A stretch of 64,000 bases of DNA from Enoplosus armatus (GCF_043641665.1 NC_092182.1:17907241-17971240), one strand, 5' to 3'. Numbered from the stretch's first letter, positions 39,000 to 51,640 are shown. Program-made: numbers and translations. The notes: a model not told the origin generated them from the sequence alone.

Positions 39000-41095
39000 T
39001 TAGATGAAAAAGTGGTAACCATGACAACTGACTCTGATTGGTTGACACACCTATAAATCAAGGAAGCACACTGCAAAACATATTTATTTTCTTTGTGGAA
39101 TAAAACAGCCACCAAGACAAAAATGACCACCAAAACACATATTAGAAGAAGTAAAAGTAGCTACTGAGATGCTGTAGAGGGAAGTTGTCCAATGACTTCA
39201 TCAGTCTTTTCTTAGAGTCACCACGGGAGTGACCATCAGAGGAACTGCAGATTACTGTGATGTGCTTCTGCAGCCATGGTGGTTGCTTCTTGGACCACAC
39301 ATGGCAGCTTTAACATGTCCTTTGTCCCTACAGTGCAACCTGGGAGGCTGAATCTGCAATAATACCTATAAATTTGAAATAGTTATGAAAATATCATATC
39401 ATGCTCTACTTTCAATAACTATATCCATTGCTTTCAAATTCAGCAATTCATTTCAAATTGTGCCACATTGAATGAATGTGTGTAAGCAAACAATTGTTCC
39501 ATGTTGCAAGCACTTTATATGACATACAGTATATACCCCATTTACACCTGGCATTAAAATGCGTTCTGTATCAGGATATGGAAAAATGCATAAAGTATCT
39601 TTATGGCTTGCTGCCTCTTGCACCTATTTGCTGCCAAGTTCAATTGCACTTTTACAGGGAGAGCAGGAAAAAAGAAATACTGTTTCCATAAATTAGAAAT
39701 TATTTCACTGTAAAACTTAACTTAACAATAACCCTGCTGGTGAATCCAGGGTTTAAGGTCTTTCAGTTAGCTAAGTTTGTTCATTAGCAGCATTATGCTA
39801 AATGTGTGCATGTCCTGTATGTGGGACCATGACTGTGCATTTTTCAGTGTTTCTTTGTACAGGCATCTGTCTTTGTATTTATATTTACATTTTTGTCAGT
39901 GTCACTGCAGGAAGTTTAGCATTTGACCCTGTGGTGACTCAGGGTCATTTTTACAGCCACCTCCTCTGTTCAGGTCTGAGTGATGACTATTGGTCGCCTG
40001 TCACTGCAAGCAATTAGTAACCATGGACGATGTGCTACAACGAGAGATAAAACAACCCAATCAACTGATGCACCGGGGGGATCCTTATTGGTTTAAGGCA
40101 ACTATTTCAAATATCATTTTCAAAATACAGAATAATCTATGTTATAGTGAAAGAGATGGGAAACCTTTTTAGTGCTAAAATCTTAAATACGTCTATTAAT
40201 CTTATTTTTAGCATATAAATCCATTTGAGACATAACATCAGAGGAAGAATTAAAAGTCAAAGTTAGAAATCTAGTGTTTGGTTCTTTAAAAGTGCTGGAG
40301 CCAAACATCCATCAATAGGGTTGACAGCATGATGTCAGCACTTCTCTGCAGAAACATAAAGTGTATAAGAGGACTGCACGGCTGGACTCACGTAACAAGA
40401 GTCCTTGTCCAAGAGGGCACGAAGCCGAGGAAAGAGCAGAGGATCTCATTCGAGTGTGAGGAATGTACATATTTGGGAACGGTCTGGTGTCTTGTATGTG
40501 TGAGTGTGTGTCTTTGTCTGTGTGCCACTACCTTCCTGTATGACTAAGCGTATGTTTGTGTATGTCTGTGTTTGTGAACGTGCACATGGATGCATGTGAG
40601 TGGGTGGGGGTCAGTAGCGTAGCATTGTCACAGTGCTGGCTCTTATTGATTCAGCTGGGGGCGAGAGAGTTGCAAATGTCAGACCTGCAACAGGCCAGTG
40701 TCCAAAAGGACTTCCACTTCAAAATTTACTGCAAGACTCCATCCTGCACAAACACCCTCTGTGGCACAGCTGGCAATGATGCCTGGTGATATTCTGTATG
40801 TGGTTAGTGTCTGTATATTGTCTTATATTGGTATCACAAGCTGCTTCATTAGAATTGCATATATGAGTATTGAGAACAACTACACATTGAAACTACACAC
40901 AGGCATGTATCATACTGTAGTGATTGTATGTACAAGTGTATAGTAAACAGGTAAGTGTACTACAGAGGTCTGCAGTAACATTTTTTCAGTCCATGTTTAA
41001 CACCTGAACTGATCTACAAACTGTTATAGCTTTGAGGATTTTTTTTTGCCATTTTTTTACTCATTGATCCCTTTTCCTTTGTCATGTCTCTTCAG
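39000..41095. other. Intergenic, no gene recognised
   Basis: Mostly unique-looking sequence. An exon-like open segment at 40651-40787 was considered and rejected because its weak donor and phase do not fit the segment at 41096. Confidence 0.45.
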
Positions 41096-41711
41096 ACCTG
41101 CAGGGGCACAGCAGCTGAGCTGACAGCAGCAGACTGTTTGGTGCTTGAGCCGGAGTTTATTATTAAGAGAGTGATTCCAGATGGAAGCCAGGACGAGCTG
41201 AGGTGGGGAGATCCTTCACAGATTTTCAAGGGGCATGACAGCTCAGACTTGGAGAGCTGTGAAGCTCTGCTGCCCAGTAAGTTTTGGGTGGGTGTTAAGA
41301 AAGTGTGCAAGAAGGAAAGAAAAAAGGAGAGAAACAAATAGAAAGACGGGCAGAGACAAAGACTGAAAGAAAGAAGTGCCTGGAGAATAAACTAGAATTT
41401 GTTTACTGATCACAAAACCCTTTTGTCCCACAATAGGACAGAGAAACCACAACTCTTCTGTTTTTCATTAACACTCAAGGTTACCTTTTTTCTGTCTCTC
41501 TAACACAGTCCAGCTTGAGGCACCGGGAATCGGTTCATCTTTCCAGCACACAGGCACAGCGCTCAATGTGTCTTTGTTTTCCAGAGGAGTACTGTCCTCC
41601 TTCTTCTTGAAATGGGGGTCTGTTTCTTTTGGACAAACTCCCCATCAAATCCACCTCAAAGCTGTCATAGATGTAACTGCGCCAAGAATTTATCTATTGT
41701 CCACAACACCT
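41096..41711 (+). CDS. Possible two-exon coding segment, unknown product (or chance)
   Basis: Segment 41096-41276 follows a strong pyrimidine tract ending TCTCTTCAG. It stays open for 60 codons (for example CLVLEPEFIIKRVIPDGSQ) and ends at a good GTAAGT donor in phase 1. Segment 41509-41711 follows TGTCTCTCTAACACAG, enters in the matching phase, and runs about 67 codons (for example QLEAPGIGSSFQHTGTALNV) to a TAA at 41711-41713. An in-frame ATG sits at 41084, inside the presumed acceptor tract. I do not recognise the product; there is no known domain, no signal peptide and no membrane segment. The phase-compatible splice pair makes it worth recording. However, two open segments of about 60 codons can occur by chance in sequence of this composition, and no further exons were found on either side. 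Confidence 0.25.
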
Positions 41712-41741
41712 TAAACAGGGAGGAGAAATATCCACTATTTA

Positions 41742-41754
41742 CCCCCCCCCCCCC
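41742..41754. repeat. Poly(C) tract, C13
   Basis: A run of 13 C followed by CT repeats. Confidence 0.9.
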
Positions 41755-42024
41755 TCTCTCTCTTTCCTCCTGGATGTATGTCGATCCAATCATTCATGGT
41801 TTTTGGCCTGAAGCTGCAACCGTGGAGTTATATGTGGAACATTCCTCTTACAGCAGCAGACACTATTTGTCCTTTGATTATACAACCCAATTGTACGCCA
41901 CAACACAGCTGAGGGTTAAAATAATTAAAATTCATCATTTTCAACAGCATTTCTATTGAATTTATATTGTTTTTTAGAGAAACTTTTACAAACATGCTAT
42001 GGGTAGACTTTTCATATACTGTAT

Positions 42025-42611
42025 TTAAAGGAATAATTAGTAGTTAGTTTGGGAAATACAGTTACTTGCATTCTTGCCAAGAGTTAGATGAGAAGATTGA
42101 TACCACATCACGTCATGTCTGTGTGATAGATATCAAGCTATAGCCAGAAGCTGGTTAATATAGCTTAGCATAAAAACCAGAAACAGCTAATCTGGCTCTC
42201 TTCAAAGATAATAAAATCCACCAACCACCTATAAAGATCACAAATTCACAGGTTACTGTCACTGTGAGGTTGCCAGGCAACCAAGGGAGACCCCAGAAAG
42301 TTACTGTCCGGGTCACATAACTCCCTGTACATAACTGGCACGTAACTCCTGTGAAACCACCATTTGTGGTTTTTACTGGTTTTGTAAGTATTGAACAAAC
42401 TAGATGTAACGTGTACATTTGTGACCTTTATAGGTGCTGGTAAGCAGATCTTTTTTTTACCTTTGGAAAGAGCCAGGCTAGCTGTTTCCCCCTGTTTCAA
42501 GTCTTATTGCTAAGCTAAGCTAACTGGCTGCTGGTGGTAGCTTCCTATTTATTGTACAAACGTGAGAAAGCAAATAAGTGGTTTCCCCAAAATGTCAAAC
42601 TATCCCTTTAA
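42025..42611. mobile_element. Non-autonomous DNA transposon with TTAA ends and long inverted repeats (family B)
   Basis: The 587-bp unit is flanked by TTAA at 42025-42028 and 42608-42611. The left end reads AGGAATAATTAGTAG. The right end, reverse-complemented, reads AGGGATAGTTTGACA. The similarity continues inward for about 150-190 bp, up to AGCTAATCTGGCTC on the left and AGCTAGCCTGGCTC on the right. There is no transposase ORF. TTAA targets are known for piggyBac and Kolobok transposons, so it is a MITE of one of those groups by inference. Confidence 0.7.
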
Positions 42612-45600
42612 TGCCCACATTTTGCAGTCTCTGTTTTAGCTTTTTCTTCACTCGACTCAAATTCCTCGACTCAGTTCCTTTTCTTGCCAAAACTTAGTTT
42701 TTCATGTAAAACTGGCATGTACATGATTGCACCTTGAGCCAGAGACAAAGTTGTCACCACAACCGGCCCATTTAACAGGCCACTGAATGACTGGCATCGA
42801 CTGAACACACACCCCCTGAAACGTAACTTCAAGGCTAAAAAGACAGGCGCCCTTTGACTTAATGGCATGTTTTCAGTCAAATGTCTGACATCTGAAGTGC
42901 TGGCATGCTTTAACCCCACTATTACCCCCACTAAAAAGGAGGCTCTGTGATTGGTGGATTACCCGACCTACTATAGGCTCTGCCGCATGACCCTATTATC
43001 AAAATATACAAGAATACTTGTCTCATTCAAAGGCTGGTGTACCAGTGGCTGTGGAGCTTTTTATAGACCCCTTGTTCAAATAAAGTTTGGTGAACACTGA
43101 AAAGAAAGTAGCCGTTTATATGTATATATATATGTGTGTGTGTATATGAGCTTGCATATGGGTGTGTGTGTGAGACAGAAAGAGAGGCAGATGAAGAGAG
43201 AGGGTGGGAGGACTGTCTGAATCTGTATGCTCTACTGTATGTTCACTGCAACTTGACACCAATTAATCTGACTGACAGCCTTATAATTATTACCAAATGT
43301 AGGTGTGGTAAGTTAAAGCTCGGGTCGCTGTGACTTCCTGTCATTTGATGGGTAGCTTTCTGGAGGTCTCACTTTGATATTTTTCTTTTTCATCACCGTA
43401 ATTGAGAGCTTCAGAAAGATGCACAGCACTGAGATTTATCGAGAGTCCGGGGGTAAAATGTGACGCAGAAGAAGGATCCATACAGAAGATTACTCTGAGA
43501 GATTACTCCTTGATCCTGAGCGTCTTTGAATGACCCTGTCAAAATCACTGCAACCTGTCAAAGGTGTGGAGGTCCACCATCGGTCAGGGGAGCCCAGCTT
43601 GCTCAGGTCTGCTTGTGCAGCTGTTGCTCTGAAAAGGAGGGGAGGGACCAGGCCTGGTTTCTCCGGGGGTTCCTGAGGGCAAGAATGTGGACGGGAGAAA
43701 GGGAGCATGATCATAATGCTGAGTTCAGCACAAGACTGCAGCTGCTGTCTTTTCTGTGTCTACCTGGACACCGAACTTCAGACAAAAGAGCCGTAATGCT
43801 TAAAACCAAGCATCTGAAACAACAGAATCGAGGGTGTTGGTGGTGTCTGATCGTTTTTGTATTTTTGCATTTGGCCAGGTGTGCAGAGGTGTGAAAGTAG
43901 GCCAGGTTTGAACTTTTCTCTCAAGGTCTCCATTTTCAGTCTTCACACAACTACTTGCGTCTCTTTTCATGTGTACAACCGAGTGCAACACCAGGCATGC
44001 TAAAGACATGTAGTACGACCTAGTTCATTTCAAGCATACTCAACCACTAAAGTCACAGTGAAACAGAAATTATCTTTATCATTTGTAATGTGACGTATTT
44101 ATGAGTGAAACCAAATATGTGGCAGGGTATAATTACAAGAGGGATTTAAATCAGATCCTTCAGTTTTGATTGGGTCGCTCAAAATAGCGAATACTGCTTG
44201 ATACAGAGCTGTAGACATGGAGCTAAATCAGCAAAAATGATCAGGGAGAAGAAATCAAAAGATTAAAACGCAACCGCACTATTTTGGAAATGTAATCAAC
44301 GTTTTTGCAACTGAGATCCAAACACACATTATTGTTCTGCTAGCAGATGCGACCCACAAGCAAACGGTCAAGGGGTTAGCTGTCACGCCAAGTCACATTT
44401 GATTGGATAATTGTATGTATGCATTCAAGTTCAAGAGGAGTAATGTTTTACAGGAAGATAAACTATGTAAATTTCATATGAAAACACTCAAAAGTGTAAT
44501 AAGATTTGGCACACACAAGATAACTCAACAATTAAAACAGGGGCTCATATATCCGGTGTTATTTCTCTGTGTTAAAGAAGTAATGATCTCTGAGTTTAGT
44601 TTTTTCTGCAGTATTGCATTTTTGGTTGTATTGTATGATATTTAGCGTGCATTGATGTCTGTCTGTGTCTTTTCTGAAACCCCTAGGAGTCGCCAAAGTC
44701 CGAAATGCTCAAATCCTACATATAGGGGCTGACATAATAATAATAATCAACTCCCAGAGTGTTATCACATTATCCTTAAAAATCCTTCTGTACAAAGAAC
44801 AACACAAACTACTTCTACTCAAAGTCAAATCTTTCTTCTCACCACCTTCAAGATTTCACCACCTGGTTTCATCCACAGGACCACTCAGCTCCCATAAATA
44901 GGGCTATTCATGTGCCTAACCTACACTGATCTACTGCAGGAAATGAGCTCCATACGTACAGGGCACAGAGAGCCCACAATACAGTGCCCCCTCACAAATA
45001 TGGCCTCCAGTGTTTTCACTGTGTCATAACCATCAATTATGAGATGCATATCAAGCTGGACATGTTTTTGAAGTGTTAAACTGTGTTTCTTGTTAGACTG
45101 CCATAGTAAAATATCATCTGAACAATGCATAATAGGGGTAGAAGGCTGGATTCACTTGTGGACATGTTCTTTTTTGTATTTATGTTACTTTAATATAATT
45201 TTACAATCTAATTTTAGCTGGTAGTAAGACAACACTTGAGGACTTCATTCATTCAGTTAGTGGGTTTCTCAGAGAACAACATTCATGAATGTGTGATGTG
45301 TGATTCTTAGTACTGGATGGAAACAAAACTTATGTTGTTTGGACAGCAGGTTTGCATCTGACTCTGAGAACCTTTTCTAAAGTCTTATGATGACACAGTA
45401 ACGGTATTTACGTGACTAAGGTTTTTCTCATCGAAGGGTGAAAAGCAGCGGTTCCCCCAAAGAAAAAACATCCATGAGGACAATAAATACGCTGCCAGCT
45501 TCTCTTTAAATCAGAGCGAGTGAATCACTCCCAGATGGATCTACATAGTTCACAACGAGGCAGTTTGTCACTCGCTCCTCCTTGTCTGTCTTTGCTCTGA

Positions 45601-46926
45601 TTGTTTGTTTGGCCTTTTATATTGGGAGTTACACATCTTACTACAGCTGTCATTGATTAGCCTCTATATGTTCACAGCACAGTCATGCTCAAAGAGCTCC
45701 AGTGAGAGGTGACATTTGGATCTGCATGAAGGTCATTTGTAACTTTCCTGTCACTGTCCAAGCTATCACTGTCCAATAAAGGCAAAAATGCCCCAGAAAA
45801 TATTAAAATAAATAAAATGTGCATGAACAAGCGTTGCCATCCACTACTGTTATATTATTATTAATATTAGGAGTTGGGCACAGATTAACAGCTGGTGGCA
45901 CCAATTCTTGGTCAAACAAGTTGTTTGATAAACTGTATTTAAAGTCAAATTTATTTTACATCCAGGACGAAGGACAAGCAGAAGGAGAAAGGTAGCAGGC
46001 GGTTTACAGTTCAGCTAAGTGCCAGCTCGTGAGATGGATGCTGTTGGAAATCTCAAGAGGCCATGAAGACAGAGCAACTGTCAAGTAGTCTTTCAGCAAC
46101 AAGTAACTTTGATACCATTCACCACAATGGTTCCTAAACACAGCATCCCACAAAAGATGTAGTAACCCCTTCAATCTGAAAAACCAGTGCAACTTCAGGA
46201 CGATGCATCATTTTACTGTAGCCTTCATTATTTTCAATGCAAAATCCAAAATAAACCAATAGAGATCATTCAAGTGAGAAATTCTCATTAACATATAATT
46301 TTCCTTCCTAGCACATCAGTTATCTTTGGTCCATGGTATCACTTTTGCAGCAGGATACAATGTTCAGAGAACTTGCCGATGAAAAATAGAAAAATTTTGG
46401 ATGTGTTTGAAATATTGAAAACAGCTAGCAGGAAACCTGACAGCCTTGCAGAAAGAAAAACCTTCCCAAATCCCAAAGCTGGGCCCGTTAGAGAGGTGGG
46501 AACACTGATCACACTGATAGACAAACCAGGCATACTCAGGGAAAGGGAGAAAGAGAGCAAGGAGAAAGGAAAAAAACGAGTGGAGCTGAAGAGAAATACA
46601 CTCTGAGAAAAGAAAAATGAATCAAAGCTTCATGTTTCTCCTTCTGTTGAAAAGTATTTTTCTCATACCTGAGGTGTTTCCAATGTCTGCAAATCCAGAC
46701 ATAAGTAATGCTGCAAGTGCTTTTGTTCATGAGAATACTCATCTCGTTGCTCTTGGTTTCAGTATCTGACAGGATATCCTACTCTTTAATACTTCAAAAA
46801 ATACTTTCTTTAAGAAATATGTGAAGCAGTTCAGTAATGTGTACGTCAGCATTCACAAATGCTCATGAAGTTTTTCCACCACCACCACCACCCCCTCCCT
46901 TCTCCCTCATCATCATCGCTCCTCTT

Positions 46927-46929
<3 letters not shown>
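42612..46929. other. Intergenic, no gene recognised
   Basis: It contains a short TA/TG tract at 43120-43145. An open frame at 43526-43894 (122 codons, cysteine-rich start) has no recognised motif or splice context. Otherwise unique-looking. Confidence 0.5.

Positions 46930-46972
<43 letters not shown>
46930..46972. repeat. (CT)21 microsatellite
   Basis: An uninterrupted CT array, preceded at 46876-46893 by a CCA-rich tract. Confidence 0.95.
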
Positions 46973-46975
<3 letters not shown>

Positions 46976-48539
46976 AACACATGCCCGGACCACTGAAACC
47001 AAGCTCTTCCAGAGATTTGGACTATTTCAGAGCGCTCCCCACCCCCGACTCCTTGAAGAGATTTCCACAGATGCTGCCACATTCTAGTGCTTTCCTCTAT
47101 TTTCCTCTCTTTTTCTGTCTTTCTAACTCATCTGCACTGATCATGTGGTCAAATCAATCTTTTTAAATTACATTTCCTCTCACTGTATTGGTTGTGTCTT
47201 ATCAAAGCTTATACTTTAAATGAAGTAAAAGAAGATTTCCATGTTTTTTTTAAACTTGTGTTCACACTTTGGTGTTAATTCAAATAGTGAGGGCTTTGTG
47301 CGAGACGGTCATTGACTTATGCAAACATAAATTGGGCTGCGTTGTTGACTGATGTGCTCCAGGCCACACAGAGGGGTGTCTCTCAGTCTGAATCATCAGG
47401 TACACAGAGGTGGCCACTCAAACACACACATGTACATATGTCTGCATTCACACTCAATCAGGCACACACACACAAATAATATGATGAAACAGGAATGACA
47501 TCTTGCCCCTCAACTCTCTATTGACACGTCTTTCTACCACCACATCTCAAACTGTTGGTTTGCTGTATAATTTCCTGTGTATTATGAGCGTCAGAGTCAG
47601 TAGTGCACTGTTGTGATAGTAGAGCACTTGTTCCTCTGTTGAAGAAAATTTAGACCTCCTTGACGTCTATAGGAGACATGATATTTAAGTCCTGTGATTT
47701 CTTGATCTGGGGAGAATATAACATTTTCAGCTACACACTAACATTCATATCAAAGCAGAAGAGAGATTTGAACATCCTGTGCAAAACAGAAAAACACTAA
47801 GAACACAGAGCAAAAGCACCACTGCTTACAAACACAATCAACCCATTTGCTTTTAAGTCCATAAGTCCATAAGTCTCATGGCGATGTTCGAAATCAATAA
47901 ACCACAGTTTGTTTAATGGATACAGTTTATTTAGCCAAGATGGAAAACCATAAGACTGCTAGTTCCCAGCCCGTTTTTTATGCTTCATCAATAAACATCT
48001 AAGTTCATATGACAAGACTAGATTTTATTGCTGCTAATTGAGGGCTTCTAGCTGATTTAGACATGATGCAATTTGTGGTGCAACAACCAAAAGGTCTTAA
48101 GAAGTCATTGTAAGTCCAAAATGAGTGAGTTGAGGATAAGTGTGGTGATATGATTGTTATTGTCCACAAATCCCATAAAAAGACTAAAACCAGTGAATTG
48201 ATCCTATCCTATCCTAAGTACTGTCTGTGTAGCTGAAGCTGATCTGTCCTATTCCTCTGTGCTGTAGAGCTCCCTTGTTGTTGAAAGGCTAGTTCAGTGA
48301 GCCACAGTGTTGCACTGGGTAATATGTCCCTTCATTATGATGAACACTGTAGTGTAACTTGAGTCAATCATACATACACCGTCCTCCTGCTGCTTTAACT
48401 ACTCACTAGCGCCACAAATCTGCAGCTGAGAATAGTCCCAACAAATGCACCATTTACTCCTGTTGGAGAGTCTTTGCTAAAGACTACAGTTGCCAGCTAT
48501 TTAAAAAAAATGAAACTAGCACTGCACTGCAAGTATTGC
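46973..48539. other. Intergenic, no gene recognised
   Basis: CA-rich patches at 47430-47475 and small direct repeats (TCCATAAG twice near 47860). No supported feature. Confidence 0.5.
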
Positions 48540-48735
48540 TATTATCGATTAATCTGCCAATAATTTTCTCGATTTACTATTAATCATTAGGACTATAACG
48601 GTCAGAAAATAGTGAAAAACATCATAATTGTTGTGTCACAATTTCCCAGATGTCCAGGAGTCCATATATATATAAGAATATAAGAAAACCAGCTTATATT
48701 TATGTGTGAGAGGCTGGAAGCAGTGAATTTAAATA
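48540..48735. mobile_element. Degenerate ATCGATTAAT-type repeat (family E), copy 1
   Basis: ATTATCGATTAATCTGCCAA, TTTTCTCGATTTACTATTAA, and GGTCAGAAAATAGTGAAAAA followed by a GGCTGGAAGCAGTGAATTT block. This order recurs at 52769-53015. The form is typical of hAT-derived MITEs in fish. Confidence 0.55.
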
Positions 48736-49360
48736 AAGTTGCAGAATGAATAAAACCATACATTTGTGACAGATAAATAAAGATTTATGTCTGTAGTAGG
48801 ACTGAGTGGGTTTGCCGCTGAGTACCACAGAAAGGTTAAGGAAGTTTCAAAGTATTTGTTGGTTTTGCTCTTGCCATGAGATTTGTTGACAATTAGTGTG
48901 TAGAATATTTCCAGCCTTAACATTTAACTAGACTACCATTGTTGAATTTTGGAGACTACTGAATGAAAACTAACAATGTGAGTAGTGTGAGGAGTAAAAT
49001 CTGGCTATCCTCATTTAGCCCCAAAGGAGAAACCAGGCTACTGGAAGTAATGTTATTATGGCTATAGGTTGTCTGACAGTGCGTTCTTTCACATCCAGCC
49101 CAGCTGGTGATGTCATGGCTTTTGTTATTTCAGTGGCGATCTCACATGGCCTCAGTTAAAGCTCTTGATGCTGTGTGCACCTCTCTCTCTCCCTCTCTCT
49201 CTCTCTCTCTTCATCATCAATCTCCTTCCCACTTTAAGTGTCCCTCCCTCTCCTCCTTTTTCAGCTGTTTCCTCCCTCTCTCCTGCATTCCATCTCTCCC
49301 TCCCACCCACCTTACCTCTCTCTCCCTCATTTTCTATTTTTCTGCAACTTGCTCTGTCTA

Positions 49361-49375
49361 CCCCCCCCCCCCCCC
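49361..49375. repeat. Poly(C) tract, C15
   Basis: Fifteen consecutive C at the end of a CT-rich region. Confidence 0.93.
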
Positions 49376-49611
49376 TTTCTTTTTTTCCCATACTCTCTGA
49401 TTATCTTTCCAGACACATTTCATTCCTAAACAACTTCAGACCTATATTCGCAGACTCTTCCCATCATTTCTGCCTCTTCAGGGGGAATTGTAAGAGGCGC
49501 AGCAGGTTGAACTTCCTGCAGTTGTAATTTGTCAACGCATCATAAATAATACCAGCAATTGCAAATTATTGGAAGACGATCAGTGTTTATTAAAAGAAAA
49601 CTTCTGAATAT

Positions 49612-49634
49612 GGGGGGGGGGGGGGGGGGGGGGG
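49612..49634. repeat. Poly(G) tract, G23
   Basis: Twenty-three consecutive G. It is the longest homopolymer in the window, and its exact length may be affected by sequencing error. Confidence 0.93.
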
Positions 49635-51361
49635 ATAAAACAATGACTTTTCCTGTCCTCATGTTGGCAGGAAAAAGTCCTTATCTCTGGGGTGCTTGCA
49701 TGACACACATTTGATACGTCGCCTGCCAGTGTTTATTTTCTCATCCTCTCTGAAGCATCGGGGACTCTGTCACCCTTAACCCCTCACCCTGCTGGAGGGG
49801 GACACGTCTGTCAGTTCAGCACAGAGAAGCTTTGAAGAAGTATATGAAGATCCAGCTACAGGACGCTGCAGCACATCTCTTTTCCAGACATAATTGAGGT
49901 TTGCAGGTCTGAAACAAAGCAAAGTCTTGTCTTGACTCAGTGACAGCGAATCTTAATACTTAAACCATGCGTGCACTCTCACAGACATGGAGAGGAGAAA
50001 TATCAAAACTCATAGACACAGGGTGTCATTTCTGAGGGAGTCGCCTTCAAAGAGTTCTCTTCAAAGACATTTGTGGGCTGCTTACTGGAAAGAGATCATA
50101 CACACATACTGTAGGGCACAACACCTCTGCTCAACACACACCTCACAATATCTCCATACACCATGAAGTAGCAGATGCACTCATGTCAAGCAACACTGTT
50201 TCATTAGTTTCGCAACTTTTTCAGTCCACAAAGCACTGGCCGATGCAGCCAGACTGCCGGTTACTACCAGCAATAACAAAAAAAGAAACTACAGCTGATT
50301 TTAGGACTCCAGCCTATGAATAGATAATTGGTGGTTCATTGATCCAAAGTGTTTGATCCCTGGGTTGTGCAGGGTTTATGGGCACGCCACAAGATCACAA
50401 AATGAAAACAATTATAATATGCTTGCAACTTTACTTTACATGGTCGCGCTTTGTGCATAAAATGTCTGAAACTATGCAAAATTACAAGTCACACAATTGT
50501 CATGTCAGCTTGTAGAGGAGGCATTACATGAAAAATAAAACTTTGAGGCACAATGATGTAAATCAAACACATTTGCATGGTTTTAATAAGTGAATGAAAA
50601 GTAAAAGACCACAATTTAGTTTGACTCAGCTTCACTTTTGACCACATTTGACCCACATAGCTGAACTACAAGTGTATTCAAGGCCAAAATAAATCTATTC
50701 CACCACTTATTTTGTTTTGCTGAAACACGCAGACGTCTATTGGCAAGTGTCTGTGATTTACATGTTCGCAGGTGTTTACAACACGGTATTCCACTGATTA
50801 GCGATCAGTCATTACTCAACTTGAACCTGGACTCAATAAATGACCCCCACAAACAAACTAACATGCAGTATGATTCTCGGACCCACTAGACAACCACAGT
50901 TCTTCTTAGTCGGCTGAGCCGGTAGAGAATAGCACTAATGCTGCACACTCAGGACGCACCAGCTGCTCCTGTCTCCAATAAAGTGTGAGGGGATCAAAGG
51001 TCAAAGCTCACAGGGCACAACCTGCAGAAGGGTGAGGACCCTGCATAAATGATGCAACCAAACTGTCTCTTGCCATTTATATATAGCAAGAGTTGTAGCT
51101 ACAGAGTGCGAGTGGCTCTTCATGGCATCTCCATGAGCACTCAGTTAGCTGCTGTGATTTATAACCTCAGCTACATGTGACAGGGTGAGAGCGGGGACAA
51201 GAGTGTCATTCCTGCACAAACTGTGGGCTCAGTCCAGAGGTCTGATGGGAAGATCAAGGCTGTTTGGTTTGGCCATGTGTTCCCTCCATGAACAAGACTG
51301 GTCCTGGAGAATTTCATATTAAAGAGAAAAGGGTGTTGCTGCTGCGGTCGAGTTTAATGAT

Positions 51362-51412
51362 CAGTGGTGGAAAGTAACTAAGTACATTTACTCAAGTGTT
51401 GTACTTGAACCT
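51362..51412 (+). mobile_element. Terminal fragment of the hAT-like element (family C)
   Basis: CAGTGGTGGAAAGTAACTAA and then GTACATTTACTCAAGTG. This equals the reverse complement of the right end of the intact 59581-60034 element. It is broken off a few bases before the family A copy at 51425. Confidence 0.65.
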
Positions 51413-51424
51413 GAAATTATTGAT

Positions 51425-51640
51425 TTTTGGTCACTTGGGGGCAGCGGAGACAAGTTGTAATCACAACATTTCATCAACTTTTAAGTTGATATGGCGAACA
51501 GCTGCTCATTTACACATCCAGCAGATGTGGAGCAACATTATCATTTATTTGGAGTCGTGTTTCTGCCCACATGGTGAATGTAAATTCAATATTCACGCTC
51601 TTTTAGCTCTGTTTTTACTTTACGTGTTTGTACTTAACTT
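51425..51640 (+). repeat. Interspersed repeat family A, copy 4
   Basis: It begins TTTTTGGTCACTTGGGGGCA, then GGAGACAAGTTGTAATCACA, ACACATCCAGCAGATGTGGA and TTTGGAGTCGTGTTTCTGCC. It is truncated after the TTTTAGCTCTGTTTT block. Confidence 0.75.

Larger units (their letters stand above)
48736..51361. other. Intergenic, low-complexity cluster
   Basis: It holds a CT-rich tract (49180-49330), a C15 run, a G23 run and otherwise unique-looking sequence. The S/P-rich open frames at 49107-49527 are compositional. Confidence 0.5.

Noticed and set aside
40651..40787. Exon-like open segment (QMSDLQQASVQKDFHFKIYC) upstream of the 41.1-kb candidate
   Set aside because: The donor would be TG|GTGATA, which is weak, and it would leave in phase 2 whereas the next candidate at 41096 enters in phase 0.
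43526..43894. 122-codon open frame with a cysteine-rich start
   Set aside because: The early CQRCGG-like spacing is not continued as a zinc-finger or other known domain, and no flanking splice sites fit.
46837..47166. 109-codon open frame and its RE-rich antisense partner
   Set aside because: They depend on the CCA-rich tract and the (CT)21 array; no domain or splice support.
49107..49527. Several overlapping S/P/L-rich open frames
   Set aside because: They are compositional products of CT-rich and C15 sequence, open in several frames at once.
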